Below are positions 33,498-42,640 of a stretch of 64,000 bases of DNA, in pieces; the first letter of the stretch is position 1, and every line of letters begins with the position of its first letter. The stretch lies in contig NZ_JBHTLI010000001.1 of assembly GCF_042678405.1 (NCBI RefSeq), forward strand, positions 62,001 through 126,000, written 5' to 3'. Source of the DNA: Salegentibacter_A chungangensis. GTDB lineage: Bacteria > Bacteroidota > Bacteroidia > Flavobacteriales > Flavobacteriaceae. The notes under the pieces were generated by a model that made no database searches, was not told the DNA's origin, and worked only from the letters and a program-made list of their open reading frames with translations. The position numbers and the translations under genes are program-made.

Positions 33498-34007
33498 ATG
33501 AAACAATTCAAGACACTTTTTATAGCTTTAGCATTAACACTAGGAGCTACAACTTTAACTAACGCACAGACGAAGGTTGCACACATTGCTACTCAGGACC
33601 TGATTGAATCTATGCCGGCTTACAAAAATGCAATGGACCAGTTAGACAAACTGGAAAAGACCTACGATGCTGAGATTAAGGATATGTTAGCTGAAGCACA
33701 AAGCACTATGCAACGTTACCAGTCTGAAGCAGAAACTAAAACTGAAGAAGAGAACGCAAAAAGAGCAAGCGAACTTCAGGCTACTGAAAGAAGAATCCAG
33801 GAGCACAGCCAAAAGGCAAGACAGGATCTTCAGAAGAAACAACAAGACCTTCTTAAGCCTGTTATGGAAAAAGCCAGAGCAGCTATCCAAAAAGTAGCAA
33901 GAGCTAAAGGATATGACTACGTATTGGATTCAACTACCGGGACCGGAGTTATCCTTGCAGAGGGTTATGATCTAATGCCTGATGTAAAGAAAGAATTAGG
34001 AATTTAA
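33498..34007 (+). CDS. OmpH/Skp-family chaperone, standard length
   Basis: A 169-residue periplasmic chaperone with a signal peptide (MKQFKTLFIALALTLGATTL, cleaved after TNAQ). The strand TKVAHIATQDLIESMPAYKN starts the trimerisation body. Two charged helices form the tentacles (about 50-125), and GYDYVLDSTTGTGVILAEG closes the body. It is a paralogue of the preceding gene without the long tail. Both lie behind bamA, as expected for delivery of outer membrane proteins to the Bam complex. A terminator follows. Confidence 0.92.
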   Translation: MKQFKTLFIALALTLGATTLTNAQTKVAHIATQDLIESMPAYKNAMDQLDKLEKTYDAEIKDMLAEAQSTMQRYQSEAETKTEEENAKRASELQATERRIQEHSQKARQDLQKKQQDLLKPVMEKARAAIQKVARAKGYDYVLDSTTGTGVILAEGYDLMPDVKKELGI

Positions 34008-34032
34008 TTTCCCGTTTCTAATAATATTATAG

Positions 34033-34068
34033 AAAACTGCGCTCCAATCGGGCGCAGTTTTTATTTTT
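34033..34068 (+). terminator. Terminator after the ompH genes
   Basis: AAAACTGCGC (34033-34042) pairs with GCGCAGTTTT (34052-34061) around a 9-nt loop and is followed by a T-rich run. It closes the bamA block before murI. TATTTTTG at 34062-34069 also resembles a -7 element, but it coincides with the terminator tail. Confidence 0.78.
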
Positions 34069-34074
34069 GTATAT

Positions 34075-34866
34075 ATGCAGGCGAACGATCCTATTGGCAT
34101 TTTTGACTCGGGTGTAGGAGGTACCTCCATCTGGAAAGAGATACACGAACTTCTTCCTAATGAAAAGACCATCTACCTGGCCGACAGCCGCAACGCCCCT
34201 TACGGGAAACGCCCTGTAGAGGAGATCATCGCCCTTAGCCGAAAAAACACCAATAAACTTATTGAGATGGGCTGTAAGATGGTGGTTGTTGCCTGTAATA
34301 CCGCAACCACTAACGCCATTACCGAACTCAGGAAATCCTACACCATTCCCTTCATTGGTATTGAGCCCGCAATAAAACCGGCCGCCCTTAAATCCAGAAC
34401 CAAAGCCATAGGCATCCTGGCCACCAAAGGGACCTTATCTAGCGCGCTGTTCTCCCAAACTTCTGAATTGTATGCAAAGAACATCAATATCATTGAAGTG
34501 GAAGGAAACGGCCTTGTAGAGCTTATAGAAAGCGGGAGAAGAGATTCCCCGGAAACTTATGCCTTGTTAAGGGAAATATTACAGCCTATGCTGGAGAACA
34601 AAATAGATTACCTGGTTTTAGGTTGCAGCCACTATCCTTACCTGTTACCGGTGCTTAGGGATATACTCCCGAAAGATGTCCAGATCATAGACTCGGGAGA
34701 AGCGGTTGCGAGGCAAACCAAAGCTATCCTTACGGAAAAGGAGTTATTAAACCCATCTGCTAATAATCAGCAAGCTGAATTTTTTACGAATACAGACCCC
34801 AAGGTACTTTCTAGTCTCATTAAAGCAGAAGAAAATCATTATAAGGTATCTTACCTTGATTTCTAA
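34075..34866 (+). CDS. murI: Glutamate racemase
   Basis: A 263-residue cytosolic enzyme that makes D-glutamate for peptidoglycan. The two catalytic cysteines are in VVACNTATTNAI (near residue 72) and LGCSHYPYL (near 184). The acidic N-terminal motif IGIFDSGVGGTSIW and YLADSRNAPYGKRP are also present. Length is normal. It follows the ompH genes but behind a terminator. Its TAA shares bases with the stop codon of the convergent PorP/SprF gene. Confidence 0.96.
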   Translation: MQANDPIGIFDSGVGGTSIWKEIHELLPNEKTIYLADSRNAPYGKRPVEEIIALSRKNTNKLIEMGCKMVVVACNTATTNAITELRKSYTIPFIGIEPAIKPAALKSRTKAIGILATKGTLSSALFSQTSELYAKNINIIEVEGNGLVELIESGRRDSPETYALLREILQPMLENKIDYLVLGCSHYPYLLPVLRDILPKDVQIIDSGEAVARQTKAILTEKELLNPSANNQQAEFFTNTDPKVLSSLIKAEENHYKVSYLDF

Positions 34867-35921
34867 TTGATGGCCGGACACTTACAATCGTAGCGCTGCC
34901 TGCTCTCTCCAAAATCATACCCAAGGGTTAATTGATGAAATCCGTTGTTACTAAGCACAAGAGAGCTAAACTGGTAAGTAAAGGTATATCCAAAAACAAA
35001 TCTATTATAATCCAGACCAACAAAGGGAGTAAAATATCTTAATTGCTGCTTTTTGGTTGATTCTCCTTCCGGGGTATATTCTGCAGTTTGGAAACCGTGT
35101 CTGTAAGAAATACCACCCCAGAATTGACCAAAGTCAACATCCATATAGGTTTTAAAATTTACATCTATTGCCTTTTCCTCTGTTTGTTCCCTAAACTGAA
35201 CCAAAACAGATGGTTCAAAACTCCAGGCACTGTATAATTGATCTATAACGTACCCGGATGAAAAAAGATATTTACGCTGATTGCTAGGAACCGCATCAGA
35301 ATAGAACAGTTCCCGGTTCACTGAAAGTATATTCTTCGCTGCAACGTGGGCATAAAAATCGAGATAATAATAGGAGATCCCCAGATCCATATTCCCATAA
35401 ATATCGGTCGTATTATCTCCAATTAAAGGATCAAATTGATCAAAACCGCTTTGGTCAAGCCTGTGCTGAATTATCCCGGCACTTATTCCAAACGAGAGCT
35501 GATTAAGATCAAGACTGCTTCTGGAGAACATCAGGTGATATGCAAAAGTTGCAAACGCCCCGCTTTTGGAGTAATTCCCATTCTTATCGTTAAAAAGAAT
35601 CCCGCCCAGCCCAATCTTATCATTCAACCTTCCATTTACACTCAGGGTCTGTAAACTGGGAGCATCCTCTACGTCAAACCACTGCTGCCGGGCGGTAAGC
35701 CTTATCTGATTCATACTGGCAACACCGGCCATTGAGGGATGCAGCAAATAAAGATTATCGGTCATGTAATCTGAATAAGTCGGGATTACTTCCTGTGCCC
35801 CCGCATTAGACATACTTAATAAGAATAAAATTAAACAAAAGAAATTTCGGTCTATAGAGAAGATTTTCAATCTCTTTGAGAAGACTGAAAAACAGCTGTT
35901 TGAAAAACCAAAACTCTCCAT
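34863..35921 (-). CDS. PorP/SprF-family type IX secretion membrane protein
   Basis: A 352-residue outer membrane protein. After a hydrophobic signal (FFCLILFLLSMSNAGAQ) come VIPTYSDYMTDNLYLLHPSM and AGVASMNQIRLTARQQW, the usual PorP/SprF opening. A 14-strand-type barrel follows (GLGGILFNDKNGNYSKSGA, FGISAGIIQHRLDQS). The family includes SprF, needed to secrete some type IX cargo in Flavobacterium. No large adhesin gene stands next to it here, unlike many porP loci. The ATG at 35921 is preferred over 36050, which lies inside the divergent nfu gene; the N-terminal region before the hydrophobic core is still long, so the start is uncertain. Confidence 0.8.
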   Translation of the reverse strand: MESFGFSNSCFSVFSKRLKIFSIDRNFFCLILFLLSMSNAGAQEVIPTYSDYMTDNLYLLHPSMAGVASMNQIRLTARQQWFDVEDAPSLQTLSVNGRLNDKIGLGGILFNDKNGNYSKSGAFATFAYHLMFSRSSLDLNQLSFGISAGIIQHRLDQSGFDQFDPLIGDNTTDIYGNMDLGISYYYLDFYAHVAAKNILSVNRELFYSDAVPSNQRKYLFSSGYVIDQLYSAWSFEPSVLVQFREQTEEKAIDVNFKTYMDVDFGQFWGGISYRHGFQTAEYTPEGESTKKQQLRYFTPFVGLDYNRFVFGYTFTYQFSSLVLSNNGFHQLTLGYDFGESRQRYDCKCPAIN

Positions 35922-35960
35922 AAGACCTATATTTATATCGATTACCTGAGTTTTCTTTAT

Positions 35961-35968
35961 TACTTTTG
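35961..35968 (+). promoter_or_regulatory. Candidate -7 element of the Nfu gene
   Basis: TACTTTTG matches TAnnTTTG perfectly, 14 nt before the ATG at 35983. No good -33 TTG lies upstream, so the promoter is only partly supported. Confidence 0.4.
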
Positions 35969-35982
35969 CAAAAAAAATTACT

Positions 35983-36906
35983 ATGAGCAATTTCTCAATA
36001 AATATACAACATACAACAAAGCCCGGCATCGTAAAGTTCGAAGCCAACAAATTCCTGACCCGTCACGAGAATTACGAGTTCAAGAATATAGATGAGGCAA
36101 AGAACTCTCCAATTGCCCAGCAACTGTTCTATTTGCCTTTCGTAAAGACGGTATACATTGCTCAAAACTTTATCGCAGTAGAAAAATTCGATATTGTAGA
36201 ATGGGCCGATGTTGAGAAGGAAGTGGCAGAACAGCTGGAAGACTACCTTAATAAGGGTGGTGAGGTGATTGTTGAAGAAGACACCAATAAAGCTATTCCT
36301 GTTACCGTATATGCTGAAAGCACTCCCAACCCTTCTGTAATGAAATTCGTTGCGAATAAAAAGCTGGTGCTAAATGCTGCAGAATTCAAGAATATAGATG
36401 ATGCGAAAAATTCTCCACTGGCTCAGAAGCTTTTCCATTTCCCTTTCGTAAAAGAGGTCTTTATGGACGAAAATTATGTTTCGGTAAATAAATTTGATGT
36501 AGCCGAATGGGATGAGATTACCCTTGAAGTGAGGGAATTCATTAAAAACTTCCTTCAGGAAGGAAATGAAGTGATCACAAATGAAGCCGCAACCGCCCAA
36601 TCTACCGCTGAAAATACAGAGAAAGAACAACCTAATAAAAACAAAATCGATCTTGATAGCCTGGACGACACTTCACAGCAGGTAGTGGCCATCTTAGACG
36701 AATATATAAAGCCGGCGGTGGCCAGTGACGGGGGAAATATCCTTTTCGACTCTTATAACGAGGAAACAAGAACGGTTAAAGTAATATTGCAAGGAGCCTG
36801 TAGTGGTTGTCCTTCTTCAACAATGACCCTTAAAAGCGGTATTGAAAGCATGCTTCGCGATATGCTTCGCGGAAAAGTAGATTATGTAGAAGCAGTAAAC
36901 GGCTAA
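35983..36906 (+). CDS. Nfu-type iron-sulfur scaffold with tandem N-domains
   Basis: A 307-residue cytosolic protein for iron-sulfur cluster delivery. Two homologous Nfu N-terminal domains stand in tandem, at about 1-90 and 105-195. Both carry FKNIDEAKNSP/FKNIDDAKNSP, FVKTVYIAQNFIAVEKFDI and its equivalent. A linker rich in Thr, Glu and Asn leads to the C-terminal NifU domain (about 225-305) with the cluster-binding CxxC in GACSGCPSSTMTLKSGIE. Most Nfu proteins have only one N-domain. It is divergent from the PorP gene. Confidence 0.93.
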   Translation: MSNFSINIQHTTKPGIVKFEANKFLTRHENYEFKNIDEAKNSPIAQQLFYLPFVKTVYIAQNFIAVEKFDIVEWADVEKEVAEQLEDYLNKGGEVIVEEDTNKAIPVTVYAESTPNPSVMKFVANKKLVLNAAEFKNIDDAKNSPLAQKLFHFPFVKEVFMDENYVSVNKFDVAEWDEITLEVREFIKNFLQEGNEVITNEAATAQSTAENTEKEQPNKNKIDLDSLDDTSQQVVAILDEYIKPAVASDGGNILFDSYNEETRTVKVILQGACSGCPSSTMTLKSGIESMLRDMLRGKVDYVEAVNG

Positions 36907-36929
36907 CCGCTAATGCTTCTTAGCTTCTT

Positions 36930-39194
36930 TTATAAAGTCTTTTTGTCTTCCTTATAGAATTCCTGGAACAGTTGCAACAGGCTCATTGTAGAGCTTATCA
37001 GGTCTTTTGTTTCGAGTAATAATCCAAAATACAATTTGGTATTCTTAGGGCTCGACTCTGAAGTCCTGATCCTGTTGATCTGCTTCTGAATTAGCTCGGA
37101 AACATAATCGAGCAATTGCTGTTTCTCAGCAAGAATCTTCTTTATGTTGGAGAATTCGTGATTATCGAATGTTTCCTCGATCTCATCGAATAACACCTGC
37201 ATCTTGTCATCTACCTTTTTAAGGTCCCTTATCTGGTTAAACTTGAGGTTCTTGTGATTGTTATGAACGTGATTGTAGCTGTTTCGGGTAATAAACCCAA
37301 TGGATTGGACCATGTCCTGAAGATAATCCAGAGTGAGGATATAGAATTTGCTCGCTTCTACTGAATCTTCGTCCAGTGATTTGATGAAATAGAAAATATT
37401 CCCTTTTAATTCATCTACCTCATCTTCAAGTTTCCTTATGGCCTTATTAGTCTTTTTGAGCTTGCTCAGGTCGTGATATGCAAGATTATCTACGGTCTTG
37501 GTAAACATCTTATTAATCCCTCCTATCACACTTGAGATATTCTCTGATGTCTCGGCGGTGATTTCATTTATGGTAATGATATCGGCCTTGTTATATTTCT
37601 TTTGGCGCTTTTCTTCTCTTGCCTTTCTGGAGTGTAAGATGGCACCTCTTACCACAATTACCAAGGCAAGCAGAATGAGAACAACCAAAGCAACTGTGCC
37701 TCCATAATAGATGGTAGCGGCAAAAATGGCAGCGGCGCTAAAAGCCACAAGCGCTGTCACAAACCAGCCTCCCACTACATTCAATACCCCCGCCACGCGA
37801 TAAACGGCACTTTCCCGGTCCCACGCACGATCAGCCAGCGAAGTACCCATCGCCACCATAAAGGTGACGTAAGTGGTGGAGAGCGGTAATTTAAGATTAG
37901 TCCCTATGGAGATCAGAATACTGGCAACAACAAGGTTAACCGATGCCCTAACCAGGTCGAAGGCAGGAGCATTAGCACGTTTGCTTCTTTCGTGAGTAAC
38001 CGGCTTATCAAACTTATTATTGATCTTATTTTTCACCTTCACCGGCAACAAAGCAGAGACCCCCTGCCCAAATAAAACCGAGTATCTTACTATACTTCTT
38101 GACAGAAAGTTAGGTTCAAAACGCTCTACGCCTTCCCCCTGTCTTGAAAGGTTAACTCCTGTCTCAACTACTGAGCGTGCTTTACTGGAGAACCATATAG
38201 TAGCGACCATAATCCCTCCGGCCAGTACCAATAAGAATTCAGGAGTAGGAACTTTTCCGGAAAGTCCGGTCATCAGTAATTCCGAAGGAAGTGTTCCCGA
38301 TGTGGTATATGCCGTTTGCCAGATCTCGAAAGACTGCCAGGCTGCTATTGGCACCCCTATAAAGTTTACCAGGTCATTCCCGGCAAAAGCAAGGGCCAAT
38401 GCAAAAGTTCCTACCAGGATGATCACCTTAAGAATATTCAGCTTCAGCAGGCTCATCATAATTTGGGACAGAACGGTAAAGAGTACCAGGCCGATGAGGG
38501 CTATAACGATCGAATTATTGTTTATATAATCTACTGTTCCGTCTGAAATAAACGAAACACTCTTAAGCCCTTTAATAAGAATAAAATAGAGAATAGCTGT
38601 CAGCGAGGCGCCTCCAAAGATGGCTCCTACATATTTTATCTTTTTTTCAAACTGAAAGGAAAAAACGAGGCGAGAGAGGTACTGTACCACCGCCCCTATA
38701 ATGAAGGCGATTACAACCGCCATCAGAATACCTATAATAATCTCAGTGGCTTTAGAAGTGTTGATATACCCTAACAGCTCCCCCAGATCACCACTATCCT
38801 TATAGATCTTTATTACCGCAATACTCACTGCTGCACCTAAAAGTTCAAATACGATGGAAACTGTAGTGGAGGTTGGAAGACCTAATGAATTAAAAAAGTC
38901 CAGTAACAGAACATCCGTGATCATAACTGCCATAAAGATGATCATGATCTCTTCAAAATAGAATTGCCCCGGCATAAATATTCCCTTCCGGGCCACTTCC
39001 ATAAGCCCACTGGAAAATATAGCCCCCACGGCCACCCCAAAACTGGCCACGATAAGGATCGTTCTCATAGATAAGGCTTTTGATCCGATTGCGGAGTTCA
39101 AAAAATTGATGGCATCATTACTAACCCCAACAACTAGATCTGTAATAGCAAGGGCCAATAAAGCCACCAGCATTACGATGTACACTTCTTCCAT
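36930..39194 (-). CDS. PiT-family phosphate transporter fused to a PhoU-like domain
   Basis: A 754-residue protein. Residues 1-520 are a PHO4/PiT permease with about 12 membrane helices. The duplicated signature appears as GVSNDAINFLNSAIGSKAL near the start, GLPTSTTVSIVFELLGAA, FAGNDLVNFIGVPIAAW and LPLSTTYVTFMVAMGTSLAD. From about 545 to the end a soluble helical domain (KKTNKAIRKLEDEVDELKGN onward) resembles PhoU/DUF47. It should couple proton or sodium to phosphate, with the tail as a built-in regulator (inference). It stands alone, convergent with nfu; no pst or pho genes are nearby. Confidence 0.9.
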   Translation of the reverse strand: MEEVYIVMLVALLALAITDLVVGVSNDAINFLNSAIGSKALSMRTILIVASFGVAVGAIFSSGLMEVARKGIFMPGQFYFEEIMIIFMAVMITDVLLLDFFNSLGLPTSTTVSIVFELLGAAVSIAVIKIYKDSGDLGELLGYINTSKATEIIIGILMAVVIAFIIGAVVQYLSRLVFSFQFEKKIKYVGAIFGGASLTAILYFILIKGLKSVSFISDGTVDYINNNSIVIALIGLVLFTVLSQIMMSLLKLNILKVIILVGTFALALAFAGNDLVNFIGVPIAAWQSFEIWQTAYTTSGTLPSELLMTGLSGKVPTPEFLLVLAGGIMVATIWFSSKARSVVETGVNLSRQGEGVERFEPNFLSRSIVRYSVLFGQGVSALLPVKVKNKINNKFDKPVTHERSKRANAPAFDLVRASVNLVVASILISIGTNLKLPLSTTYVTFMVAMGTSLADRAWDRESAVYRVAGVLNVVGGWFVTALVAFSAAAIFAATIYYGGTVALVVLILLALVIVVRGAILHSRKAREEKRQKKYNKADIITINEITAETSENISSVIGGINKMFTKTVDNLAYHDLSKLKKTNKAIRKLEDEVDELKGNIFYFIKSLDEDSVEASKFYILTLDYLQDMVQSIGFITRNSYNHVHNNHKNLKFNQIRDLKKVDDKMQVLFDEIEETFDNHEFSNIKKILAEKQQLLDYVSELIQKQINRIRTSESSPKNTKLYFGLLLETKDLISSTMSLLQLFQEFYKEDKKTL

Positions 39195-39307
39195 AAGAAC
39201 TGATTATTTATTTACCAGACAAAGGTCCATTTTTTTGCTAAAAGTAAGTAATTATCCAAGTTTTTTAAAACTTTAATAAAATTATAGGATTAAGACCCGC
39301 TCTTTAA

Positions 39308-39338
39308 TTGCTCCAGCTTCTTTTATTTTGTACTTTTA
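39308..39338 (+). promoter_or_regulatory. Candidate promoter of dodecin
   Basis: TTG (39308-39310), a 20-nt spacer and TACTTTTA (39331-39338, seven of eight positions) lie 43-73 nt before the dodecin ATG. Confidence 0.45.
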
Positions 39339-39380
39339 AGAGATTGCAAATCAATTTATTAACCATTAAACCAAAAAATT

Positions 39381-39581
39381 ATGTCTGTATTAAAAGTTAT
39401 TGAAGTTATGGCCAGGTCTGAAGAAGGCTGGGAGGCTGCTGCCGCAAAAGCAGTAAAAGAAGCATCCAAGACTGTGAAGAACATCCAGTCAGTTTATGTC
39501 AAGGATCAAACGGCCAAAGTTACCGGAGATAAGATCACCGAGTTCATAGTTAATGTAAAAATCACCTTCCAGGTAGGTTAA
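39381..39581 (+). CDS. Dodecin
   Basis: A 66-residue protein of the dodecin family, which forms hollow dodecamers that bind flavins or coenzyme A in pairs and buffer or store them. The pattern is complete: VLKVIEVMARSEEGWEAAAA, a single helix, KNIQSVYVKDQTAKV and the last strand FIVNVKITFQV. The length is exactly that of the family. It has its own likely promoter and terminator, so it is a single-gene unit. Confidence 0.95.
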   Translation: MSVLKVIEVMARSEEGWEAAAAKAVKEASKTVKNIQSVYVKDQTAKVTGDKITEFIVNVKITFQVG

Positions 39582-39600
39582 GTTTCTTAATTTTGAAGTA

Positions 39601-39633
39601 AAACGCTCCCGACAATCCCGGGGCGTTTTTTTA
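39601..39633 (+). terminator. Terminator of dodecin
   Basis: AAAACGC and GCGTTTT pair, extended by wobble and C-G pairs towards the loop, and seven T follow. It lies 20 nt after the dodecin stop. Confidence 0.75.
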
Positions 39634-39648
39634 TTTCAGCTAATTAAA

Positions 39649-41694
39649 ATGAAAAACAGACCGCAATACACCAACCGCTTAAAAGAAGAATCAAGCCCTT
39701 ACCTGCTGCAGCACGCACACAATCCGGTAAACTGGCAGCCCTGGGATCAGGATAGCCTGGACCAGGCGAAGAAAAAGAACAAACTTATTATTATTAGTGT
39801 GGGTTATTCCGCCTGTCACTGGTGCCACGTCATGGAGCACGAAAGTTTCGAAGATGAAGAAGTGGCCGAGGTGATGAACAGGGATTTTATAAGCATTAAG
39901 GTTGACCGCGAAGAAAGGCCAGACCTGGACCAGGTGTATATGAACGCGGTACAGATTATGACCGGCACCGGCGGATGGCCTATGAATATTGTGGCCCTTC
40001 CTGACGGACGTCCGGTTTGGGGCGGGACCTATTTCAGAAAAGAACAATGGATAGATGCTCTTGGACAACTCGCAGGTCTTTACAAGGAAAAGCCCGGGCA
40101 GATGAGGGAATATGCCTCAAGACTGGAAGAAGGCCTGAAGCAACTTCAGATCGTAAAGCCCCGGCAGGAACCAAAAGCTTTCACCCGGGGATTCCTTGAA
40201 GAAGTCCTAAAAAAATGGCGAACCAGTTTCGATTATAAACACGGTGGGCCCAACAGGGCTCCAAAATTTATGATGCCTTCCAATTACAACTTTTTACTGA
40301 GGTATGCTTTTCAGAATGAAGACAAGAGGCTGATGGATTTTGTGATCACCACCCTGGACAGGATCTCCTTTGGAGGAGTTTACGATCAGGCCGGTGGCGG
40401 ATTTTCCAGGTATTCTGTAGATGCCAAATGGCACATCCCGCATTTCGAAAAGATGCTGTATGACAATGCACAGCTGGTAAGCCTTTACAGCCAGGCCTAT
40501 AAACTCACTGGAAACAACTGGTATAAAGAGGTGGTTGAGCAAAGTCTTCAGTTTATAAAAGAAGAACTTACCGATGAAAGTGGAGTCTTCTATTCTGCCT
40601 GGGATGCGGACAGTCTTAATGAAAAAGGAACTAGTGAGGAGGGCGCTTACTTCGTCTGGACAAAACAGGAACTTCAGGATTTACTGGAAGATGACTTTGA
40701 GCAGTTTTCAGAGATCTATAATATCAACAACTACGGAAAATGGGAAAAGGATAATTACGTCCTGATCCGTACAAAATCTTTTGAAGTTCTTGCATCAGAA
40801 TTGAATATGAGTGAAGATGAACTTCAGGAAAAAAACAGGGGATGGATGAAAACCCTGAAAAAGGAACGGCAAAACAGAAGTAAGCCTGGCCTGGATGACA
40901 AGAGCCTCACTTCCTGGAATGCGATGATGCTCACGGGTTATCTTGAAGCCTATAAAGCCTTGGGTCACCCCGAATACCTAGAAGCGGCACGAAAAAATGC
41001 CAATTTCATCCTGGAGAGACAATTAAAAGCTGACAGCAGCCTTTACCATTCATATAAAGGAGGCAAAAGCAGCATCAATGCGTATCTTGAGGATTATGCC
41101 TTCTGCATTGAGGCCTTCTTAGCGCTTTATGAAGTTACTTTGGCAGAGAACTGGTTGAAAAGAGCCCAGGACTTCACTGAAAGATGTTTCAATGATTTCT
41201 ATGACAGCAATTCTGATATGTTCTTCTTTACTTCAAATAAAGATGAAGCCTTAATAACTCGTCCAATGGAAGTTACCGATAATGTGATCCCGGCCTCCAA
41301 TTCGGTAATGGCTAAAAATTTATTCAAATTAGGGCAAATCACAATCAATAAAAAATATTCGGAAACAGCTGAAAAGATGTTACAGGCCATTCAAGAAGAT
41401 ATTCTCACCTACCCTTCCGGCTATTCCAACTGGCTGGACCTGATGCTCAACTTCACTCACCCGTTCTATGAAGTGGCCGTTACGGGGAAAAATGCCAAAA
41501 ATATCCTGCAAGAATTTCACCAGACCTACCAGCCGAATATTCTGACCGCGGGATCTCATTCCGAAAGTGAAGTGGCCCTGCTTAAGCAACGCTATAAAGA
41601 GAAGGAAAACCTGATCTATGTTTGCGAGAACGGAAGCTGCCAGCTTCCTTTAACCTCTGTTGAGGAAGCGATGAAGTCAATTAAACAGTTTTAA
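39649..41694 (+). CDS. DUF255 thioredoxin-like protein (YyaL/SPATA20 family)
   Basis: A 681-residue cytosolic protein. The N-terminal 170 residues form a thioredoxin-like DUF255 domain with ACHWCHVMEHESFED (CxxC near residues 57-60), DREERPDLDQVYMNAVQ and GTGGWPMNIVALPDG. The rest is an alpha/alpha-barrel of the glycosidase-like six-hairpin type (FGGVYDQAGGGFSRYSVD, FEKMLYDNAQLVSLYSQAY, LEDYAFCIEAFLALYE). The family is widespread, and its reaction is unknown; redox or carbohydrate epimerase-like roles have been proposed. It starts 16 nt after the dodecin terminator. Confidence 0.9.
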   Translation: MKNRPQYTNRLKEESSPYLLQHAHNPVNWQPWDQDSLDQAKKKNKLIIISVGYSACHWCHVMEHESFEDEEVAEVMNRDFISIKVDREERPDLDQVYMNAVQIMTGTGGWPMNIVALPDGRPVWGGTYFRKEQWIDALGQLAGLYKEKPGQMREYASRLEEGLKQLQIVKPRQEPKAFTRGFLEEVLKKWRTSFDYKHGGPNRAPKFMMPSNYNFLLRYAFQNEDKRLMDFVITTLDRISFGGVYDQAGGGFSRYSVDAKWHIPHFEKMLYDNAQLVSLYSQAYKLTGNNWYKEVVEQSLQFIKEELTDESGVFYSAWDADSLNEKGTSEEGAYFVWTKQELQDLLEDDFEQFSEIYNINNYGKWEKDNYVLIRTKSFEVLASELNMSEDELQEKNRGWMKTLKKERQNRSKPGLDDKSLTSWNAMMLTGYLEAYKALGHPEYLEAARKNANFILERQLKADSSLYHSYKGGKSSINAYLEDYAFCIEAFLALYEVTLAENWLKRAQDFTERCFNDFYDSNSDMFFFTSNKDEALITRPMEVTDNVIPASNSVMAKNLFKLGQITINKKYSETAEKMLQAIQEDILTYPSGYSNWLDLMLNFTHPFYEVAVTGKNAKNILQEFHQTYQPNILTAGSHSESEVALLKQRYKEKENLIYVCENGSCQLPLTSVEEAMKSIKQF

Positions 41695-41767
41695 CAAAAA
41701 TTAAACAATCGTTAAAGCGTTTTTTTTCATTATTATATTCTCTTTGTACTAACTAACGTGAATCACT

Positions 41768-42634
41768 ATGGATAAACTAAACAACTGGGGAGCTATAGCT
41801 AAAGAATACGCCAATAAGCTAATTGATTACCTCCCAACACTTATAGGCTCGATTGTCCTGCTGGTAGTTGGATTATGGGTCATCAAGTTAATTGTGAAAT
41901 ATGTTGAAAGACTCTTTGAGAAAAAAGATTATGACCAAACCTTAGAGATCTTTACCCTGAATGCATTACGCTGGGGGCTCAGGATCATCCTTTTTGTACT
42001 CGTCATCACTCAGTTAGGAGTGGAAAGCGCCTCGCTGGTGGCTGCACTTGGTGCCGCAGGTTTAGCGATTGGTCTGGCAATGCAGGGCTCCTTATCCAAT
42101 CTTGCCGGAGGAGTGCTCATTATTGTGCTTAAACCTTTTAAAGTTGGAGACTGGATTGAGGCCCAGGGAGTTTCAGGTAGTGTTGTTGAGATCACTTTGT
42201 TCTACACCAAGATTGACACCTTCGGAAATCAGCGTGCCGTGGTTCCAAACGGCCAGTTAAGTAACGACAACATCATTAACTACAGCTATAATGGCACAAG
42301 AAGAGAGAACCTCAGTTTTGGAATTTCTTATGACGATGACATTAAGAAAGCTAAGGAAGTGCTTAGCAATCTGGTAAAAGAACAGGAACATATTCTTGAA
42401 GATCCGGCACCACAGGTTCTTGTTGCTGAACTTGGAGACAATTCGGTTAACTTCTCTGTAAGATACTTTGCTCCTAACAGCGAATTCTGGGACCTGCACT
42501 GGTATATGATAGAAGAAGGTAAAATAAGACTTGAGAAAGCCGGTATGACCATTCCTTACCCACAAAGAGACGTATATCTTTACGACCAGACCAAAATGAA
42601 AGGCACGGTCCTGAAGGAGGATAAAAATTCCTAA
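41768..42634 (+). CDS. MscS-type small-conductance mechanosensitive channel
   Basis: A 288-residue inner-membrane channel that opens on osmotic downshock. It has three helices: about 20-42 (LIGSIVLLVVGLWVIKLIV), 62-82 and the pore helix with ALGAAGLAIGLAMQGSLSNL near 96-115. The MscS beta domain follows (FKVGDWIEAQGVSGSVVEIT, VPNGQLSNDNIINYS), then a C-terminal alpha/beta domain to PYPQRDVYL near 275. The length matches E. coli MscS (286). The stop is only 6 nt from the tsaB stop on the other strand, so its terminator probably lies within the end of tsaB. Confidence 0.95.
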   Translation: MDKLNNWGAIAKEYANKLIDYLPTLIGSIVLLVVGLWVIKLIVKYVERLFEKKDYDQTLEIFTLNALRWGLRIILFVLVITQLGVESASLVAALGAAGLAIGLAMQGSLSNLAGGVLIIVLKPFKVGDWIEAQGVSGSVVEITLFYTKIDTFGNQRAVVPNGQLSNDNIINYSYNGTRRENLSFGISYDDDIKKAKEVLSNLVKEQEHILEDPAPQVLVAELGDNSVNFSVRYFAPNSEFWDLHWYMIEEGKIRLEKAGMTIPYPQRDVYLYDQTKMKGTVLKEDKNS

Positions 42635-42640
42635 CGGAAT

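Noticed and set aside
34062..34069. TATTTTTG as a murI promoter
   Set aside because: It coincides with the T-run of the ompH terminator, lacks a -33 element and would give a leaderless start.
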